This document shows positions 47,034 through 58,995 of a stretch of DNA of 64,000 nt, piece after piece. The first letter of the stretch is position 1; each line of letters begins with the position of its first letter. Below the pieces are notes generated by a model. The model saw nothing but the letters and a program-made list of their open reading frames with translations, did not search any database and was not told the DNA's origin. The position numbers and the translations under genes were made by a program. The stretch comes from Chlorophyllum brunneum (taxonomy: Eukaryota; Basidiomycota; Agaricomycetes; Agaricales; Agaricaceae): the NCBI GenBank assembly GCA_963576785.1, contig OY756144.1, positions 186,001 to 250,000 of the forward strand, read 5' to 3'.

Positions 47034-48929
47034 CTAATTAAAGCTCGATCTCGCCAAAGCATCTAGGTTGATAATTTCGCTCGAGAGCTTCGATGACACC
47101 ATAGCAACCAACCCCTCTGATACGAGGAAAGGGTCCACTGGCAAATCCTCAGATTCTCGGTCTCCTGTGCTAGCGGGGTTGGGATCCTGCCCAGTACGGT
47201 TGTCATAATACATGAGACCCGCCGCAAGTTCATTTGAGAGCTTCCACATAGCGTTAGTAGCGTCATCCACTTTCTGCAGGGCATCGCGAGCCTCGTTAAC
47301 TGTAGCCAGGGGCCTCCCTATCCAGTCGGATGTTTCGTGCAATCTATCTTCTTCCTTCCGTTTTTCTTGCGCTCGTTTGCTTTTGCTCTTGCTGGTTTCA
47401 GCAGTCAAGATGGTCCTAATCTCGCCAGTGAGGGCACGGACATTGCGATCGAAGGGAACCATTTCACGCGTCAACACTGTGACTTCGGTAATGAAAGGTA
47501 TCGCTTGGGTGGAGCCCTGCGCCATATGGATAGTCCATGGAACGAAGACCTTCCTCAGCTTGGTGAGGTGCTCGGAAAGTATTTGGCAGAGTTCGCGGCC
47601 TTTCGCAGAAAAGGTTTTTTCGTGATCGTCGCGAATAATTTTTATCGAGAGGAGCTGAGTGAGAATACCAGAAATGTTCTTGGAAAGTTTGTGGAACCTT
47701 TCAACTTGGAGGGCCATATTGGTCTGCATGGTAGATATCAATCTGACGTATTCTGATACGTCTCGAGAAGTATTTCTCACTTTATTGTACCGGGGGGATA
47801 GCTCTTCCAGAAGGTCGTTCATCTACGGTTAATCATATCTGGGTCAGTCAATGTTCCATAGCGGAATATGCAAACTGACCTGGACGTCCAGTCGTAGCTG
47901 CAAATTCAAGGTAGTTCCTAACACTTCGTCCAGGTACTCCTGGGTACGATGGGTGATTGGCAGTTTTCTCTCCGCCCTATAGACTGCCGACGTGGCATCC
48001 ACCCACATATCCGTTTGCACTCTGTCCCATTCCAGACGACAGTCACCAAGGGCGTCCTGAGCAGCGTTAGCTCTCCTTTCAATTTTTTCAATTTTCTCCA
48101 GCTCAGCCTTGTGTGCGTTCTTTTGGTCTTGGATCACTGGCACCGGTCCACCTAGTCAGCTGGCTTCATGAAGGGCGGAAGACTGACACTGACCTTGTAG
48201 TTCTTCCGTCAATTTCTCCGACCTAATGTAGACAAACATCTTGACGAATGGCTTGGCAACAGCTGACACAATCGCGAGAATCTTATCCCCACCTCCCTCT
48301 GGAACACCGACATTCTCGTAGCCAACTTGTTTGGTTTTTAAGCGCTTCTGTCCTTTGCTCTGCTCAAGGAGCTTATCATTTATCTCCTTTTTTTCCGGGC
48401 AGATTATCTCATTGAGAAACTAAGGGACCTCTGTCGGTTAATGACGCATTGTGTTGACGATCAAGCTAATACCTCGTTTAGTTTCCGCTGAAGGTTAATT
48501 AGTCTCGCATTTCCAACCTCACCCAGCCTTTCGGCCTCTTCCTCAACCCCCCTTTTTACCTGGATCCCCAAGGCCCAGGCCTCTGCATCGTTATGTGTGA
48601 CGTGTAAGTTGATGGTCTGCAGTTTTTGTACTTCACATGCAGATGATCTGTTTTCATTGCGAATTGCGCGTAGTTCTTGGACAATTTCATTGAGTAAATT
48701 CTCCATCCTTTCCGAGAGCCGCTCCACATGTGGCATATTCCTATCGTTAATCGTTCAGCAGGCAGGGATGCGAGAAAGAGTAAAAATCAACTTGCGTTGG
48801 ATCTTCATCCAAGTCCGAAACGAGGCAGGTGACGACCTTCCGAACGGACAAGATGAATCGTTCACTGGTCTCCGTAGGTGCTGTTGAGGAGAGCTGTTCA
48901 TTCTCCGAGATGTTGTCAGTGTTGGACAT
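47034..48929 (-). CDS. Helical coiled-coil protein B, unit 2
   Basis: Unknown family, about 590 residues, predicted almost all helical. Start ATG 48,927-48,929 (MSNTDNISENEQL), with a TTTTAAA element about 60 nt upstream. Exon 1 ends at a GC donor (GCAAGT); this GC-AG intron is required to keep phase and is shared with unit 3. Later parts: RLSERMENLLNEIVQELRAI, AEAWALGIQVKRGVEEEAER, a weakly hydrophobic VPEGGGDKILAIVSAVAKPF near 48,280, DQKNAHKAELEKIEKIERRA, MNDLLEELSPRYNK, an in-phase 57-nt intron, and VPFDRNVRALTGEIRTILTA to the stop at 47,034. No signal peptide or enzyme motif. Head to head with gene A. A structural or membrane-active role is possible but unproven. Confidence 0.7.
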
Positions 48930-49258
48930 AGTAAGTGAATTGATGGGTAGTTGGGTATTAAGATAGCTTGCGTCTCATAATCGCCTTTTAAAGGCTTCCG
49001 GCGGGTCTCTAACGTTACAGTACACATAAGACTGCGGTACACAATGTTCAATGGAAGTAATGTTCCAACAAAGAGGGCCTTATTGAGAAATGGGATCGAA
49101 GATCGGGTGTTGAACGAGATCTGCGCAGTTGAACCTGATTTACGTATAACGAGGCATGGTTTGGATGGTGGTTCAACTTCAAGCCAGCCGGCCCGGTTGC
49201 CCAACCTCTGGCCAACAGGCGTGCGACCGAAAGTCGTCCCTTCCTCCTTTCAACCTCT
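48930..49258. promoter_or_regulatory. Shared divergent promoter B2/A2
   Basis: The 329-bp gap between the two opposite ATGs. It holds CCTTTTAAAGG at 48,984-48,994 (TATA-like for B). The equivalent element lies at the same distance from B3. Co-regulation of A and B is inferred. Confidence 0.55.
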
Positions 49259-50305
49259 ATGGCTGACCCGCAGCCTATCGTATGTGCTTACCTCAAAGTG
49301 AGCACGGAACTCTGTTTATCGGCGTTGACACACTCTAATCCATATGCTAGCTCCCACCCGAGCAGCAGACGTTCTTCAGGATGCGAGAGATACCTCTCGT
49401 TTTTATCGAGAAACTTGATCGTCTGAGCCTTGTCCTGGCCGCATCTCATGACACTCACCCCTCTCCGGTGGCCATCCAAATTATGCGCGATCTGCGTGAA
49501 AATGCTGGAGAGCAATGCAAGAAGCTGTCGGGGGTCATGTACTCTGGCTACAGATTCGCATCCGTGTATACTAAGTTTTTGCGTGCTCTGTCTCCTGATT
49601 CGGTCGGGGAGAGGACGTTTCTCGACGTTTTTGGCGTGAACAACAACGCCCATATCGCGGCGACCGACATGGAAGGTACCCAGAAGTCGATGATAAAGTT
49701 TAAGCAGGACATTGCAAGTGCGGTTAGTCGAATCACAGAAGTCTTGAGTGAAGGTGAGTTTATGCGTCTCCATGGGTCTTTCCAGATTTCACAGAAAACC
49801 CTCAGATAAGGAGAGCCTAAGTAGCACTGTGTTTACTGCGGAAAACTCTCGAGATGTGATGGAATTCATGAATGCAGTTGATGAATGCAGCGTTTTACTT
49901 GGACAAGCCGGCGACTACTACCGAGAGATAGAAAGACAGACTAAAGATGAGGAGTCCATCGAATCCGATAAACCCTCGAACGAGGAGATCAAAATAATGC
50001 GAGAAAGGTGGTCTACTTTTTCTACGAGTATAAATGACTTGAAGGACGGCTTTGGTACCCTTCAAGGTAGGATACTTAGGGGAGGAGTTATTCAAAGGAT
50101 CGACGACTCGCAGGACAATGCTCGGACTTCCGGAAATGCAGCACCCGCTGGTCATTTCAACCCAACGGATATCCCAAACGGACAAAAGGCGATTGCGGAC
50201 GCGAGTGCATCTGATCCATCACCATCAACCGACCCAAAGACTTCGCGCTGGAGGTCATTCTGGTCACGAATTTTCTCTTGCCTTACCTTGAAGTACTTTA
50301 GCTAG
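49259..50305 (+). CDS. Helical protein A, unit 2
   Basis: Unknown family, about 310 residues. ATG at 49,259: MADPQPIVCAYLK, intron (GTGAGC..CTAG), then LPPEQQTFFRMREIPLVFIE, KLDRLSLVLAASHDTHPSPV, YSGYRFASVYTKFLRALSPD, MEGTQKSMIKFKQDIASAVS. A second intron has its donor at about 49,754 and its acceptor at about 49,806; it shifts phase, so unspliced frames break here. Then DKESLSSTVFTAENSRDVME, QAGDYYREIERQTKDEESIE and a Ser/Pro-rich linker to the C-terminus SRWRSFWSRIFSCLTLKYFS, an amphipathic Trp/Phe-rich end with a Cys that might be lipidated. Mostly helical by composition. Always divergent from B, suggesting joint function. Confidence 0.7.
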
Positions 50306-52450
50306 ATTTCGAGTATACAGTCAGGTTCCTATCTAATGTATTTAGAGTATTCCTACATGTTGATATCATGCGTTAACGAAAAAACAGAATTATAGGGAAT
50401 GGTCAAACTTCATACGAGTCGAAGCAGCCCTTGAACGCGCCGTCCGTCACTCGTTTTCTTATACTCAGAGCTCTATCGGAATGTGCAACAGGACCCCAAC
50501 TTTACCGGCGGGTATGGTGCATATCATACTCAGATTGAAAATATGAATATAGACGCCATGTGGCATGTACGGATCGCTCGCCTTGGACTGGGTACGGCTT
50601 GACGACCGAAAATCTCGAACGCGCTCGTGTTTGTTCTTGAATATAACAAAAGGAATCTGGATAAGCGCAGGGATCTGATAGTCTTGGTACTGCTCTTCTC
50701 TGGAAGGTTACGTGTTGTGGCCAGGATGCAATATGTCTCCACATTCGTCGTAGTATATGCCAGGGACCGGTTGCGATGGTAGCTGGACATTTTGCTGTTG
50801 TTTTCTGGCCGCTTAGGCATATTTGGTCCGTAGGAGCTCACGTACACTATCATGTCACAACTCGCTTAGGGTCTCACGCAGTCTCCGCTACTGTGTACCG
50901 TCAGTTGGCAGATCCGATGATCCTGTGTCCCTCTATTGTACTATTCCCTCTCCATTCCCTGTTTAGCTTTCATTGTTCTCTCTCCTTCTGACAGAAGCGA
51001 ACCAGTGGACCCTAGTGGACCACTGTTTCTGTTTCATCTGTTTCTCAACGTCTACACGATTTTGCCGCATACTCGCCATTGAGCCAGAAAAAGAAGCCGA
51101 GCCACCGGGCGTTCAGAAAATCTGGTCCTTTCTATCTCGTGTTACATGAAGGTGCGCCCCCGGAGGCTGTTGTTGATTGTCTTCCCACTGAGGGATTTCC
51201 GGGGGGACACAAGTGTCTAGAAGTTAAACCCAGAAATTTACGGCCGTCCGGGTTAAGAGTCTGACGGAGAAACAATGACCGCTACCGCGTTGACAGCTCG
51301 GACTGGGACACCGACTCGGAGGATGGGGGTAGGCGTTGACATGTGCCCAAGTCCTCTGCGACCAAGACGCCCACCATCTGGCTCACGTCTGGAGTTCGAG
51401 TCGTGGTGGTGCAACTTGGTATAGTGGCACAGAAGAGTGCTGGATGTCTTGGGTGAGTGCCCAGCCACGCCTCCGGCTCGAGGGACTAACGGGACCAGTT
51501 GTCTTCAGAAGCAACACCGCCAGCTGTGCGAACCTATCACTCTCATTGCCCGTCGCCTGCCTATATCACCCTGTCAGGAGCTCGAGAAGACTGTCGTACG
51601 AACTGCTCACAAGTTTCAGGACCTAGTTAGGGGATTGGCTCCGCATTCGAAACACCTACATCCCGAGCTAGCCTTCACCCCAAATCTGCTGGTAGGGGGA
51701 GCCTTATCGCGATTACACGACAGTTATTCGATCGAAAACAGAGCGGCGAAACTGGTCGTAAACGATACGAACTATTCACCTAGTTGGCACGATGGTTCGT
51801 TCAGCATCCCGAGCCATGCCAAGCTTCCTTCCACAGGATGCAAAAGCAGGGAAAGGGGGGAAGAGAATCGGAATTCCACTCAATTACCCATTAGATGGCA
51901 CAGGGCACGGGTTTCAGGTGAGTCTTGAATTCTCGTCCACGAGAAAATGGGCTAACGACTCGATCCAAATTTTCAAAAGGACTGCAGCCATTACGAGCAC
52001 AAGCGCTAAACCTGACGGCGGCCAACGAAAACACTACGACGTCGCGATAACCAGTTTACCCCTCATTTGTACCCGACGACTTCCACAACCTTTAATATCG
52101 CATCGCCCGACAGTAACGGCGGCGGCTGCGATACGGCCACAGGATGGGATGCACGTGACTTCTAGAACCAACCTCTGGTCAAGCAATGTTAATCAACGGT
52201 AGCTGGATGTTCCTTCTATTGTTGGACCATTCCCCTACTTCTCTTCATACCCCATTCAAGATATCCGGAATGCTCCTGTTATATCCCATGTAATACTGCC
52301 CGATCTAATCCGTGTTACCCTCCACTTCTTTAGTTACTTTTATGTAACGTTCGATCCGGATTTGTTATGATATAGCAGTTTGTTGCAGACGGGCATCTCT
52401 ATTGAGAACAATAAAACAAACTGAATAATCGGTGAACCCGAGGAATAGGA
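50306..52450. repeat. Repeat module R, copy 1
   Basis: Long duplicated segment following gene A. From about 50,930 it matches 59,600 onward and 62,975 onward in the same direction (shared words such as the CCATTGAGCCAGAAAAAGAA stretch near 51,078). Copies 1 and 3 share a segment of about 600 bp (about 51,420-52,000) that copy 2 lacks. Frames inside (for example 51,437-51,928) are not conserved between copies, so this is probably non-coding or long decayed. No terminal inverted repeats or transposase seen. Confidence 0.65.
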
Positions 52451-52990
52451 AGAGCACACTGAATGTTGAAGTACGAATGAATTTTGCAAAACAATGAGTT
52501 GCGCACGGAACCGGTAGTAGTACCCGGCGCTACCATCATCACTGCTATCAATGGCAACATCCCAGTCATCAACTTCCCCTATATCGTATCCCCTGAATAA
52601 ACCTCAACCAAAGTACATCATGAGTAAGCTTATACCCCACTATTGTTCCGAAATCCCACTTTCCTTCCCATACATGTATTTTAATTACTGAGAGGCCTTC
52701 CTCATTCCTAGCATGTTTCGAACACACGGAAATAACGATGTTTTCCCTTAATCTTTCGTGATTAGTACACAATTACTTTCTACTGAAGTTAACGGGGTGA
52801 AACTTCTTCGACTAAATGAAGAATGACTCCAACCAGTTGTTACGCGAGACATGTCTCCTTGTCTTAATCTATCTACTTCATGTTTCATGATGTACGGCTG
52901 AGGACAGCTTCACCTACTCAAACGCGAACGAGATCTCCTTGTAGTGCATGCTTCCTATGACAAGTCTGATCGTTTACCTCTCCAACTGAA
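52451..52990. other. Duplicated non-coding segment between module R and gene C
   Basis: Aligns loosely with 60,700-61,220 in unit 3 (for example the AATAAAACRAACTGAATRAT region). No gene seen. Confidence 0.45.
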
Positions 52991-54185
52991 TGATCTTCAT
53001 CTCACTTGATAGAATAACCTCGGAATAACCACAACCCGCTGCGGCACGCCTTCCGAGTGTGTATCAGTTTCCGGATGCAAGTTGGCTGGGGTCTGCGAGG
53101 AAGACGGTGGGCCTTTCATGATGATATTGTCAAGCCTCACATGGATCAATTCGACAGTATCTTCTCCCCACTCAGTATATTTCGTCACCCAGCGTCGCGG
53201 ATTAGTTTTCATGAAGCCATGCTCATATGGTGGTCCAACCGGACCCTAAACATGGGCGGATATGAATGCTCAGGCTTGGTACAGAAACCTAATCAGAAGT
53301 CTAGGGCAGTCAGCTCTGAAGAGTGTTGGATCAAACTGTTTAGCACCTATGAATGGGTTTTGAACCCTCTATAGCCTCATCTTGCTAGTAACGCATGCCT
53401 AGATGGATGTGTTGATTCTGGACAGCAATATGTGTGAAAGGTTTGGCGAAGTTTTCAGGTTAAATATTCTAAAAGGCAGTGTTAGGGGAAGGACTCACGA
53501 CAGCGAAGCTATCCACAGGGAATAAGTCCTCGTTCAGCACACGTCCTCCTTAAAGGTTGTGGCCATGTCGTCGCGACGGAGGCAGGTACATTCATCTCTC
53601 AAGGTCATCATCACCAGCACGAAATCACCTCATACGCGGCCCTGATAAGCGTCGGCCATCGCCCAAAGAATTCTCAAAAACTTCTCCTTGAATGCCTTCG
53701 CGCCTCTGGGGCCCGCCGGGGTAGGAAAATAGAATATCGCGCATCGTTTTCCTTGTGTTTGTTCCCTACCACTAGGTCCTGCAGGACTTCCACGACGTAT
53801 GTTGGGTTTTGATGGCGGTGACCCTGACTATCGGACCTGAGCCAATGTGCGCCCCACTGCAGTGAGTTTTGGTAAAGTCACTTTGAGGATTAGGGGATGT
53901 CGGTCAGTACACAGGTGAAGGAGATACATACCTTACACAAGATACGGAAAACTTGACGTGCCTTTACTGCTTTTCGATAATGTGTCGCGGTCCGAAGTCT
54001 CTGGAGATGTTGCTGCAGTCCTATCCTCTTCTGCACCGAAACAGATTGATCAAAACCGGTCACAAGTCGAACGAAGTGGTATGTCTTGTGTTCTAACATT
54101 TTTTCATCACCGTCCCTTAACCGCTGTGAGATACCAACATTCGCAGTCAAGGATCTAGCCCACGGATTCCTTCTTCCGGCCACGC
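52990..54185 (-). pseudogene. Gene C, unit 2 copy (decayed, unknown family)
   Basis: Protein-like exons on the minus strand, shared with unit 3: an Asp/Glu/Ser-rich exon near 53,945-54,060 (AATSPETSDRDTLSKSSKG); QWGAHWLRSDSQGHRHQNPT and YVVEVLQDLVVGNKHKENDA at about 53,700-53,860; AFKEKFLRILWAMADAYQGR near 53,650 in another frame; an exon ending EDLFPVDSFAV before a GTGAGT donor (53,488-53,590) with a nonsense TAA; and a 3' part with PRRWVTKYTEWGEDTVELI near 53,180. Mixed intact and broken exons indicate decay. I do not recognise the family. Confidence 0.5.
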
Positions 54186-54640
54186 CAGTCGGACTTAGAG
54201 AAGGGGATGTTGTATGTATAGGCCTGGAGTACGTAGCTAGTTTAGTAGTGGGTGTATTCTAGAGAAAGACGTACTAACCTCATAAGAAACGCGACCAAAT
54301 GACCACATGCCACCTTTTAGTGTTGGTGATACGCCTTCGTTACTCTCAGAACTCCGATGGGGTATACCGCACTGCGGTAACAGTCATTTGATGTGGGCCG
54401 GTCGAACTGGCTCTCGCCATGAAAGGTACCCCAGAATCAACGATGATGTGCATCCATCGCACGATACGAGAACATTATTCTGCAAAATCAGGACACCAAC
54501 TCGTGGCTAGAGCGTGGATCAGGAGTTCTACACACCGTTATGGATGAAAACCGATTACGCGCATACTGGGAAGGCCAGAGGGCTACTAAGGATACAATCA
54601 GGACAGGCAGAGGAAACAGTTACTCGTCGCTCACCAGAGG
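54186..54640. other. End of the unit 2 duplication
   Basis: Aligns with 62,216-62,640 (for example ACGTAGCTAGTTTAGTAGTG in both). The match stops at about 54,640 and 62,640, giving the right border of the 8-kb repeat unit. Confidence 0.6.
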
Positions 54641-55490
54641 CAACTGAAATGACCATATTCGTGTCTATTTTAGTGGTGGCAGTCTTGAGGTTGGGGAAAG
54701 GGATAGGAAAGAACATTGGGCCAGGTGCGCCCCTAACTTACGGCAAAGAGGTTGAACAAGCCTTGCTCGGCGTCGTCTCCTGCACTGGTTCCGTGCAATA
54801 GGGTGTGGTGTTGTAGAAAGTTGGGAGGAAGGCGAGCCTTGACAAAGTCCCAGGCGGTATAAGTGCGGTGGAGTCCATGCCAATCACCCAGCCTCGAGAC
54901 CGGGTCAGAGAGTTGAGTGATATCAAAAGAGGAGAGGATGAGTGTTGTGATATTTTCAGTCCTGGCGAGGGTGTTGGGTCAAAGTTCCCTTCTCACGCAC
55001 TTCTCAGCAAAAGCGCTAATCAAGGAAGAATTCAGGCTGTTCAAATTGATAATGCTAACCCATGCATATACACAAGGATGTTACGAGTTCTGAAAATATG
55101 CTCAAGTCCCTACTCCTGATGGTCGCAAATTTGGTCTCTGGTGCTCGTCACGTCGCGCGAATTCCAACAAGACTCTACCGCAAATGTACCTCTACTTACA
55201 GGCATAAGGTCAGAGTACCCATGAAGGAAACAGTTGACGGGGTGAGGGAGGATGATACCAAGGAGTAGGGCTAGATGCCCAGGGATCCGCAAATATCCTA
55301 CGCGACATTGTCAAAATTTACGAGAATTTGGGTGGTGCATCAAAGCGCAGATATGCCGGGGTGAATCCAGTGATCCCATATCTTGTGTATGATATCCCTG
55401 ACTGCACGCGAGCGGTGGGGTTGGGATGACGACAGCTCTGATTTGAACGGAGAGGATCACGATGACTGTAGATGCACGAATATCCATTAA
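54641..55490 (+). pseudogene. BTB-gene tail remnant, unit 3
   Basis: Starts with a segment matching 46,415-46,480 and, near 55,415-55,470, reads GWDDDSSDLNGEDHDDC, matching the acidic Trp-containing tail of BTB gene 2 and its unit 2 remnant. The terminal SGSFWR part and the BTB domain are gone. Confidence 0.6.
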
Positions 55491-55542
55491 GATTGGAATA
55501 CAGAGATAGAAACTACAGCTACGAAAATCAAAATACAAATCT

Positions 55543-57445
55543 TCAACTAGACTGCGCCTGTCTAACCAAAGCGTTCAACCTGATGATTTCAATATCAAGC
55601 CTCTTCGATACCATGGCAATCGTCTGCCCAGATACACGGAAAGGGTTTGACGTAGGGCTTTCTGCATCCTCTTCCTGAATTTCTGAGTCCGGATCCTGCC
55701 CAGAACCACCGCCGTATTGCAGCAGACCAGACGCAAGTTCTTCCGAGAGGTTCCACATGGCATTGGTAGCATTATCAACTTTCTGCAAGACATCTCGGGC
55801 CTGAGCGGCTGTAGCCAAAGGCCTCTCTACCCAGCTGGACGATTTGTATATTTTGTCACCCTCTTTCTGCTTCATTTTTGCTCGTATGCTTTTTATCCTG
55901 GTTGTTTCAGCAGTTATGATGGACCTAATCTCGCCAGTGAGGGCGCGGACTTTGCGTTCAAAGGGCTGTATGTCGCGCCTCATCGTCGTAACTTCGGCAG
56001 TGAAGGATATCGGTTCTGTGGATTTCCGTTCAACGTGCATCTTCCATGGAACGAAGACGTTCCTTATATTGTTGAGGCGCTCGGAAAGGGCTTGGCAAAG
56101 TCCGCAGACCTTCGTGACAAAGGTTTTCTCGTGATCATCGCGAATGATATCCTTCGCTGAGAGGAGCTGTTTGAGAACGACGGAAATGTTCTTAGCCTGT
56201 TTGTAGAACTCCTCCATCTCAAGGGCCATACTGCTCTGTATGGGAATCATTTATCCGACGTGTTGGAAGACTGTTAGGAATTATTTCTTACTTTGTTATC
56301 GTAGTGGGGGGACAGCTCTTCCAGAAGTCCATTCATCTACAAACAGTCGTGTCTGACTCAGTCAACGGTTCTCAGCGGGAACCTGTAAACTGACCTGGTC
56401 TCCGAATTTCAGCTGGAGTTTTATGGTGTCTCCCAATTCTGCCTGCAGGTATTCCTGGTTATCGCGTGTGAGGTATCCCCCTCGAGTCACCTTACGGACT
56501 CCCCTATTTGCCGGTCCCCAGACTTCCTTCTGCACGGTTCTCCAATCTATAATACAGTTCCCAAGAGCATCCGAGGCTGCGGTCGCATTCTTCTCGATTT
56601 TATCGATCATTTCCAACTCGGCCTTACAGGCTTTCTCTTGGTCTTGGATCACTGTTACCCGTCCACTCAGTCAGTTGGACTTATGGAGCATAAGAAAAAC
56701 AATAACCTCGTAGTTGTTCCTTCAATTTCTCCGATCTTGTGTAAATAAACATCTTGAGAAATGGGTTGGCGACGGCTGATCCAATCGCGAGAAAGATATT
56801 CCCGCCCCCCTCTGGAACGTTCACATTGTCGTAGCCGACTTGTTTGGTTTGCAGACACCTCTGTCCGCCTTCCTGCTCAAGGAGCTTCCCACTTGCCTCC
56901 TCTTTTGCTGAGCGGATTATTTCATCACGGAACTAAATGCCCTCCGTTAGTTAGTGATGTAACGCGTTGACAAGCCAATACCTCGACTAATCTCTGCTGA
57001 AGATTAGTAAGTTTCTGATCTCCAGTTTTTCCAGCCTTCTCGGCTACCTCATCAACACCCTGTTTCACTTTCATTCCCAAGGCCCAGGCCTCCGCATTAT
57101 TGTTCAGGACTTGTGCGCTTAGTAAGACCTGAAGCTCGAATACTTTGCACGCAGAGGATCTATTCTCGTCACGAAGCGCGCGTAGTTCTTGGAAGAAATC
57201 CTTCATGAAGGTCTCTACTTTTCGCAACAGCGGATCGATGCGTGGCATGTCTCTGTTATCGGTCGTTCAGCGGGAAATACTGGTGGGAAGAGCGAGGAAG
57301 GTACTTGCATTGAATCTTCATCTGAGTTAAGAGTGAGGGAGGTGGCGATCTGCCGCAAACACCAAATGAACTGTTCCTCGATATCTTTGGGGGGTGTTGA
57401 CGCAATTTGTGCATTCACGGATTCTTCTATGTCAGCGTTGGACAT
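55543..57445 (-). CDS. Helical coiled-coil protein B, unit 3
   Basis: Paralogue of the unit 2 B protein, unknown function. The start is set at ATG 57,443-57,445 (MSNADIEESVNAQIAS). The in-frame ATG at 57,487 is only 18 nt from the TTTTAAA element and so is probably outside the transcript. Exon 1 ends at a GC donor (GCAAGT), as in unit 2. Then MPRIDPLLRKVETFMKDFFQ, AEAWALGMKVKQGVDEVAEK, FRDEIIRSAKEEASGKLLEQ, VPEGGGNIFLAIGSAVANPF (the only hydrophobic stretch), DQEKACKAELEMIDKIEKNA, MNGLLEELSPHYDNK, a phase-breaking intron with GTAAGA donor, MALEMEEFYKQAKNISVVLK, PFERKVRALTGEIRSIITAE and NATNAMWNLSEELASGLLQY, stop at 55,543. About 590 aa in six exons, strongly helical, no signal peptide. Confidence 0.72.
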
Positions 57446-57961
57446 AGCAGATGGTTCAGGCGGTGGTTGGGTAGTGTTATGATCCATTGCAGCCCATAGT
57501 CACCTTTTAAATATTCTGGTGGACGTCTTGAAATAATACGACGGTACACAAGTGCAATGTCCCAACAAGGGTACCCTTATCGGGTAGGGGATCGGAATTG
57601 ATTCGTTGACCTTCGAGATTTGTCACAGATTGAAGTCGGTTGCCTTCGGATTGGTTCAGCTACAAATAACCACTAACAGGGTTCACACCGGCAGTGTCTC
57701 TTTGTCTAACGGCGACGTAACACTGAACGATGCCGGATTTAGTAGTTGAGGGGGTAGGATTCGGATTGTATATTCTGGGGCAAAGAAGTACAACGGCTTA
57801 GCCAGACGAGAGCCTCGGGAAGCTGCGATCGGATACCTACGTGACAACTGGTGAGGCTCTCGCGTTTGAACTGCGCAGGCGAAGTGTGACGTGACTGTGA
57901 CGTCCTGGACTCTGTTCCCCTACACCGCAGACGACAAGTTTTCCCCGTTCATTCGAACCCC
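57446..57961. promoter_or_regulatory. Shared divergent promoter B3/A3
   Basis: 516 bp between the opposite ATGs. TTTTAAA at 57,505-57,511 is 60 nt from the chosen B3 start, matching B2. The leader just before the B start is conserved between units (the TACCCAACYACC region). Confidence 0.55.
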
Positions 57962-58995
57962 ATGGCCGACCCACAGCCGGTCGTATGCACGTACCTCAAG
58001 GTGAACACGAAAGTTTGTCTACAGATGGTCGACACTAACGTCCACGTTAGCTTCCGCCCGAACAACAACCCTTTTATAGAATCCGAGAAATACCTCTAAT
58101 ATTCTTGGAGAAGCTCAATCGTCTCGGTCTTGCTTTGACCGCAGCACATGAGTCCCATCCATGTCCGGAGGCTCTTCAAGTTCTGCATGGTCTACGCGAA
58201 GCAGCTGGAGATCAATGCACTTACATCTCGGGGGTCTTGTACTATGGCCATAGATTCGCGAATAGGTATCTTGAACTACTAGGTGCCTTGGTACGGGTCT
58301 CGGTCGGTCACGAGACGATCATTAACGTTCTTCGTGTCAATAATAATGCTGGTCTCGCGGCGGAGGAAATGGAAGGGGCGCAGAATGAGATGGTAAAGTT
58401 CAGACAGGACGTTGTAGAAGCTGCTCGTCGAATTACAGAAGCGCTGAACGATAGTAAGTTTCAATCTGTTCAAGTCTCCAAGGCTTACCCGAATTTCTCA
58501 GACAAGAAGAGTCCAGATATCACCGTATTCACCACGGGGAATTCTCAGGTCGTGACAGAACTCCTCGACGCAGTCGACGAATGCACCACACTATTCCGGC
58601 AAAGCGGCGACTACTACAAAGAAATAGAACGGCAAACCGAAAATGAACAATCCATCAAATATGATCCACCTTCCGATGAGGAAGTCAAAATGATGCAAGA
58701 AAGGTGGACCGTGTTTTATAACGGTGTAGCGGGCCTGGGACAAGGTTTGGGTGCCCTTCGCAATAGGATTGTGGATGCCCGTGATATTCAAAGGGTTAAG
58801 GGCTCGTATACCAACCCTCAAGCTTCCGGAAATGCGGCGCCTACGAGTTCTCCCAACCCAACAGACACTCCAAACGGACGAAAAGCAATCTTGGAAGTGA
58901 GCGATCCATCTCCATCGACCAAGCCGAAATTCCCGCTCTGGAGGTCTTTCTTACGCCATCTGTTCCCCTGTTTTACAGGAAAGCATGTTAGCTAG
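57962..58995 (+). CDS. Helical protein A, unit 3
   Basis: Paralogue of A in unit 2. ATG at 57,962: MADPQPVVCTYLK, intron (GTGAAC..GTTAG), then LPPEQQPFYRIREIPLIFLE, KLNRLGLALTAAHESHPCPE, YYGHRFANRYLELLGALVRV, NNNAGLAAEEMEGAQNEMVK. A 48-nt intron (GTAAGT..CTCAG) at about 58,454-58,501 is in phase, so an unspliced reading adds 16 false residues. Then SPDITVFTTGNSQVVTELLD, QSGDYYKEIERQTENEQSIK, a Pro/Ser/Thr linker, and the end FPLWRSFLRHLFPCFTGKHV at 58,995. The C-terminal W-R-S-F...F-x-C pattern is shared with unit 2. Not recognised as a known family; joint action with B is inferred from the fixed divergent pairing. Confidence 0.72.

Noticed and set aside
51437..51928. 163-aa frame in module R copy 1
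   Set aside because: The near-identical copy 3 has indels that break this frame, so it is not conserved as protein.
57446..57487. Upstream in-frame ATG at 57,487 as start of protein B3
   Set aside because: It lies only 18 nt from the TTTTAAA element, and the homologous position in unit 2 is 5' UTR; both units align from the MSN start.
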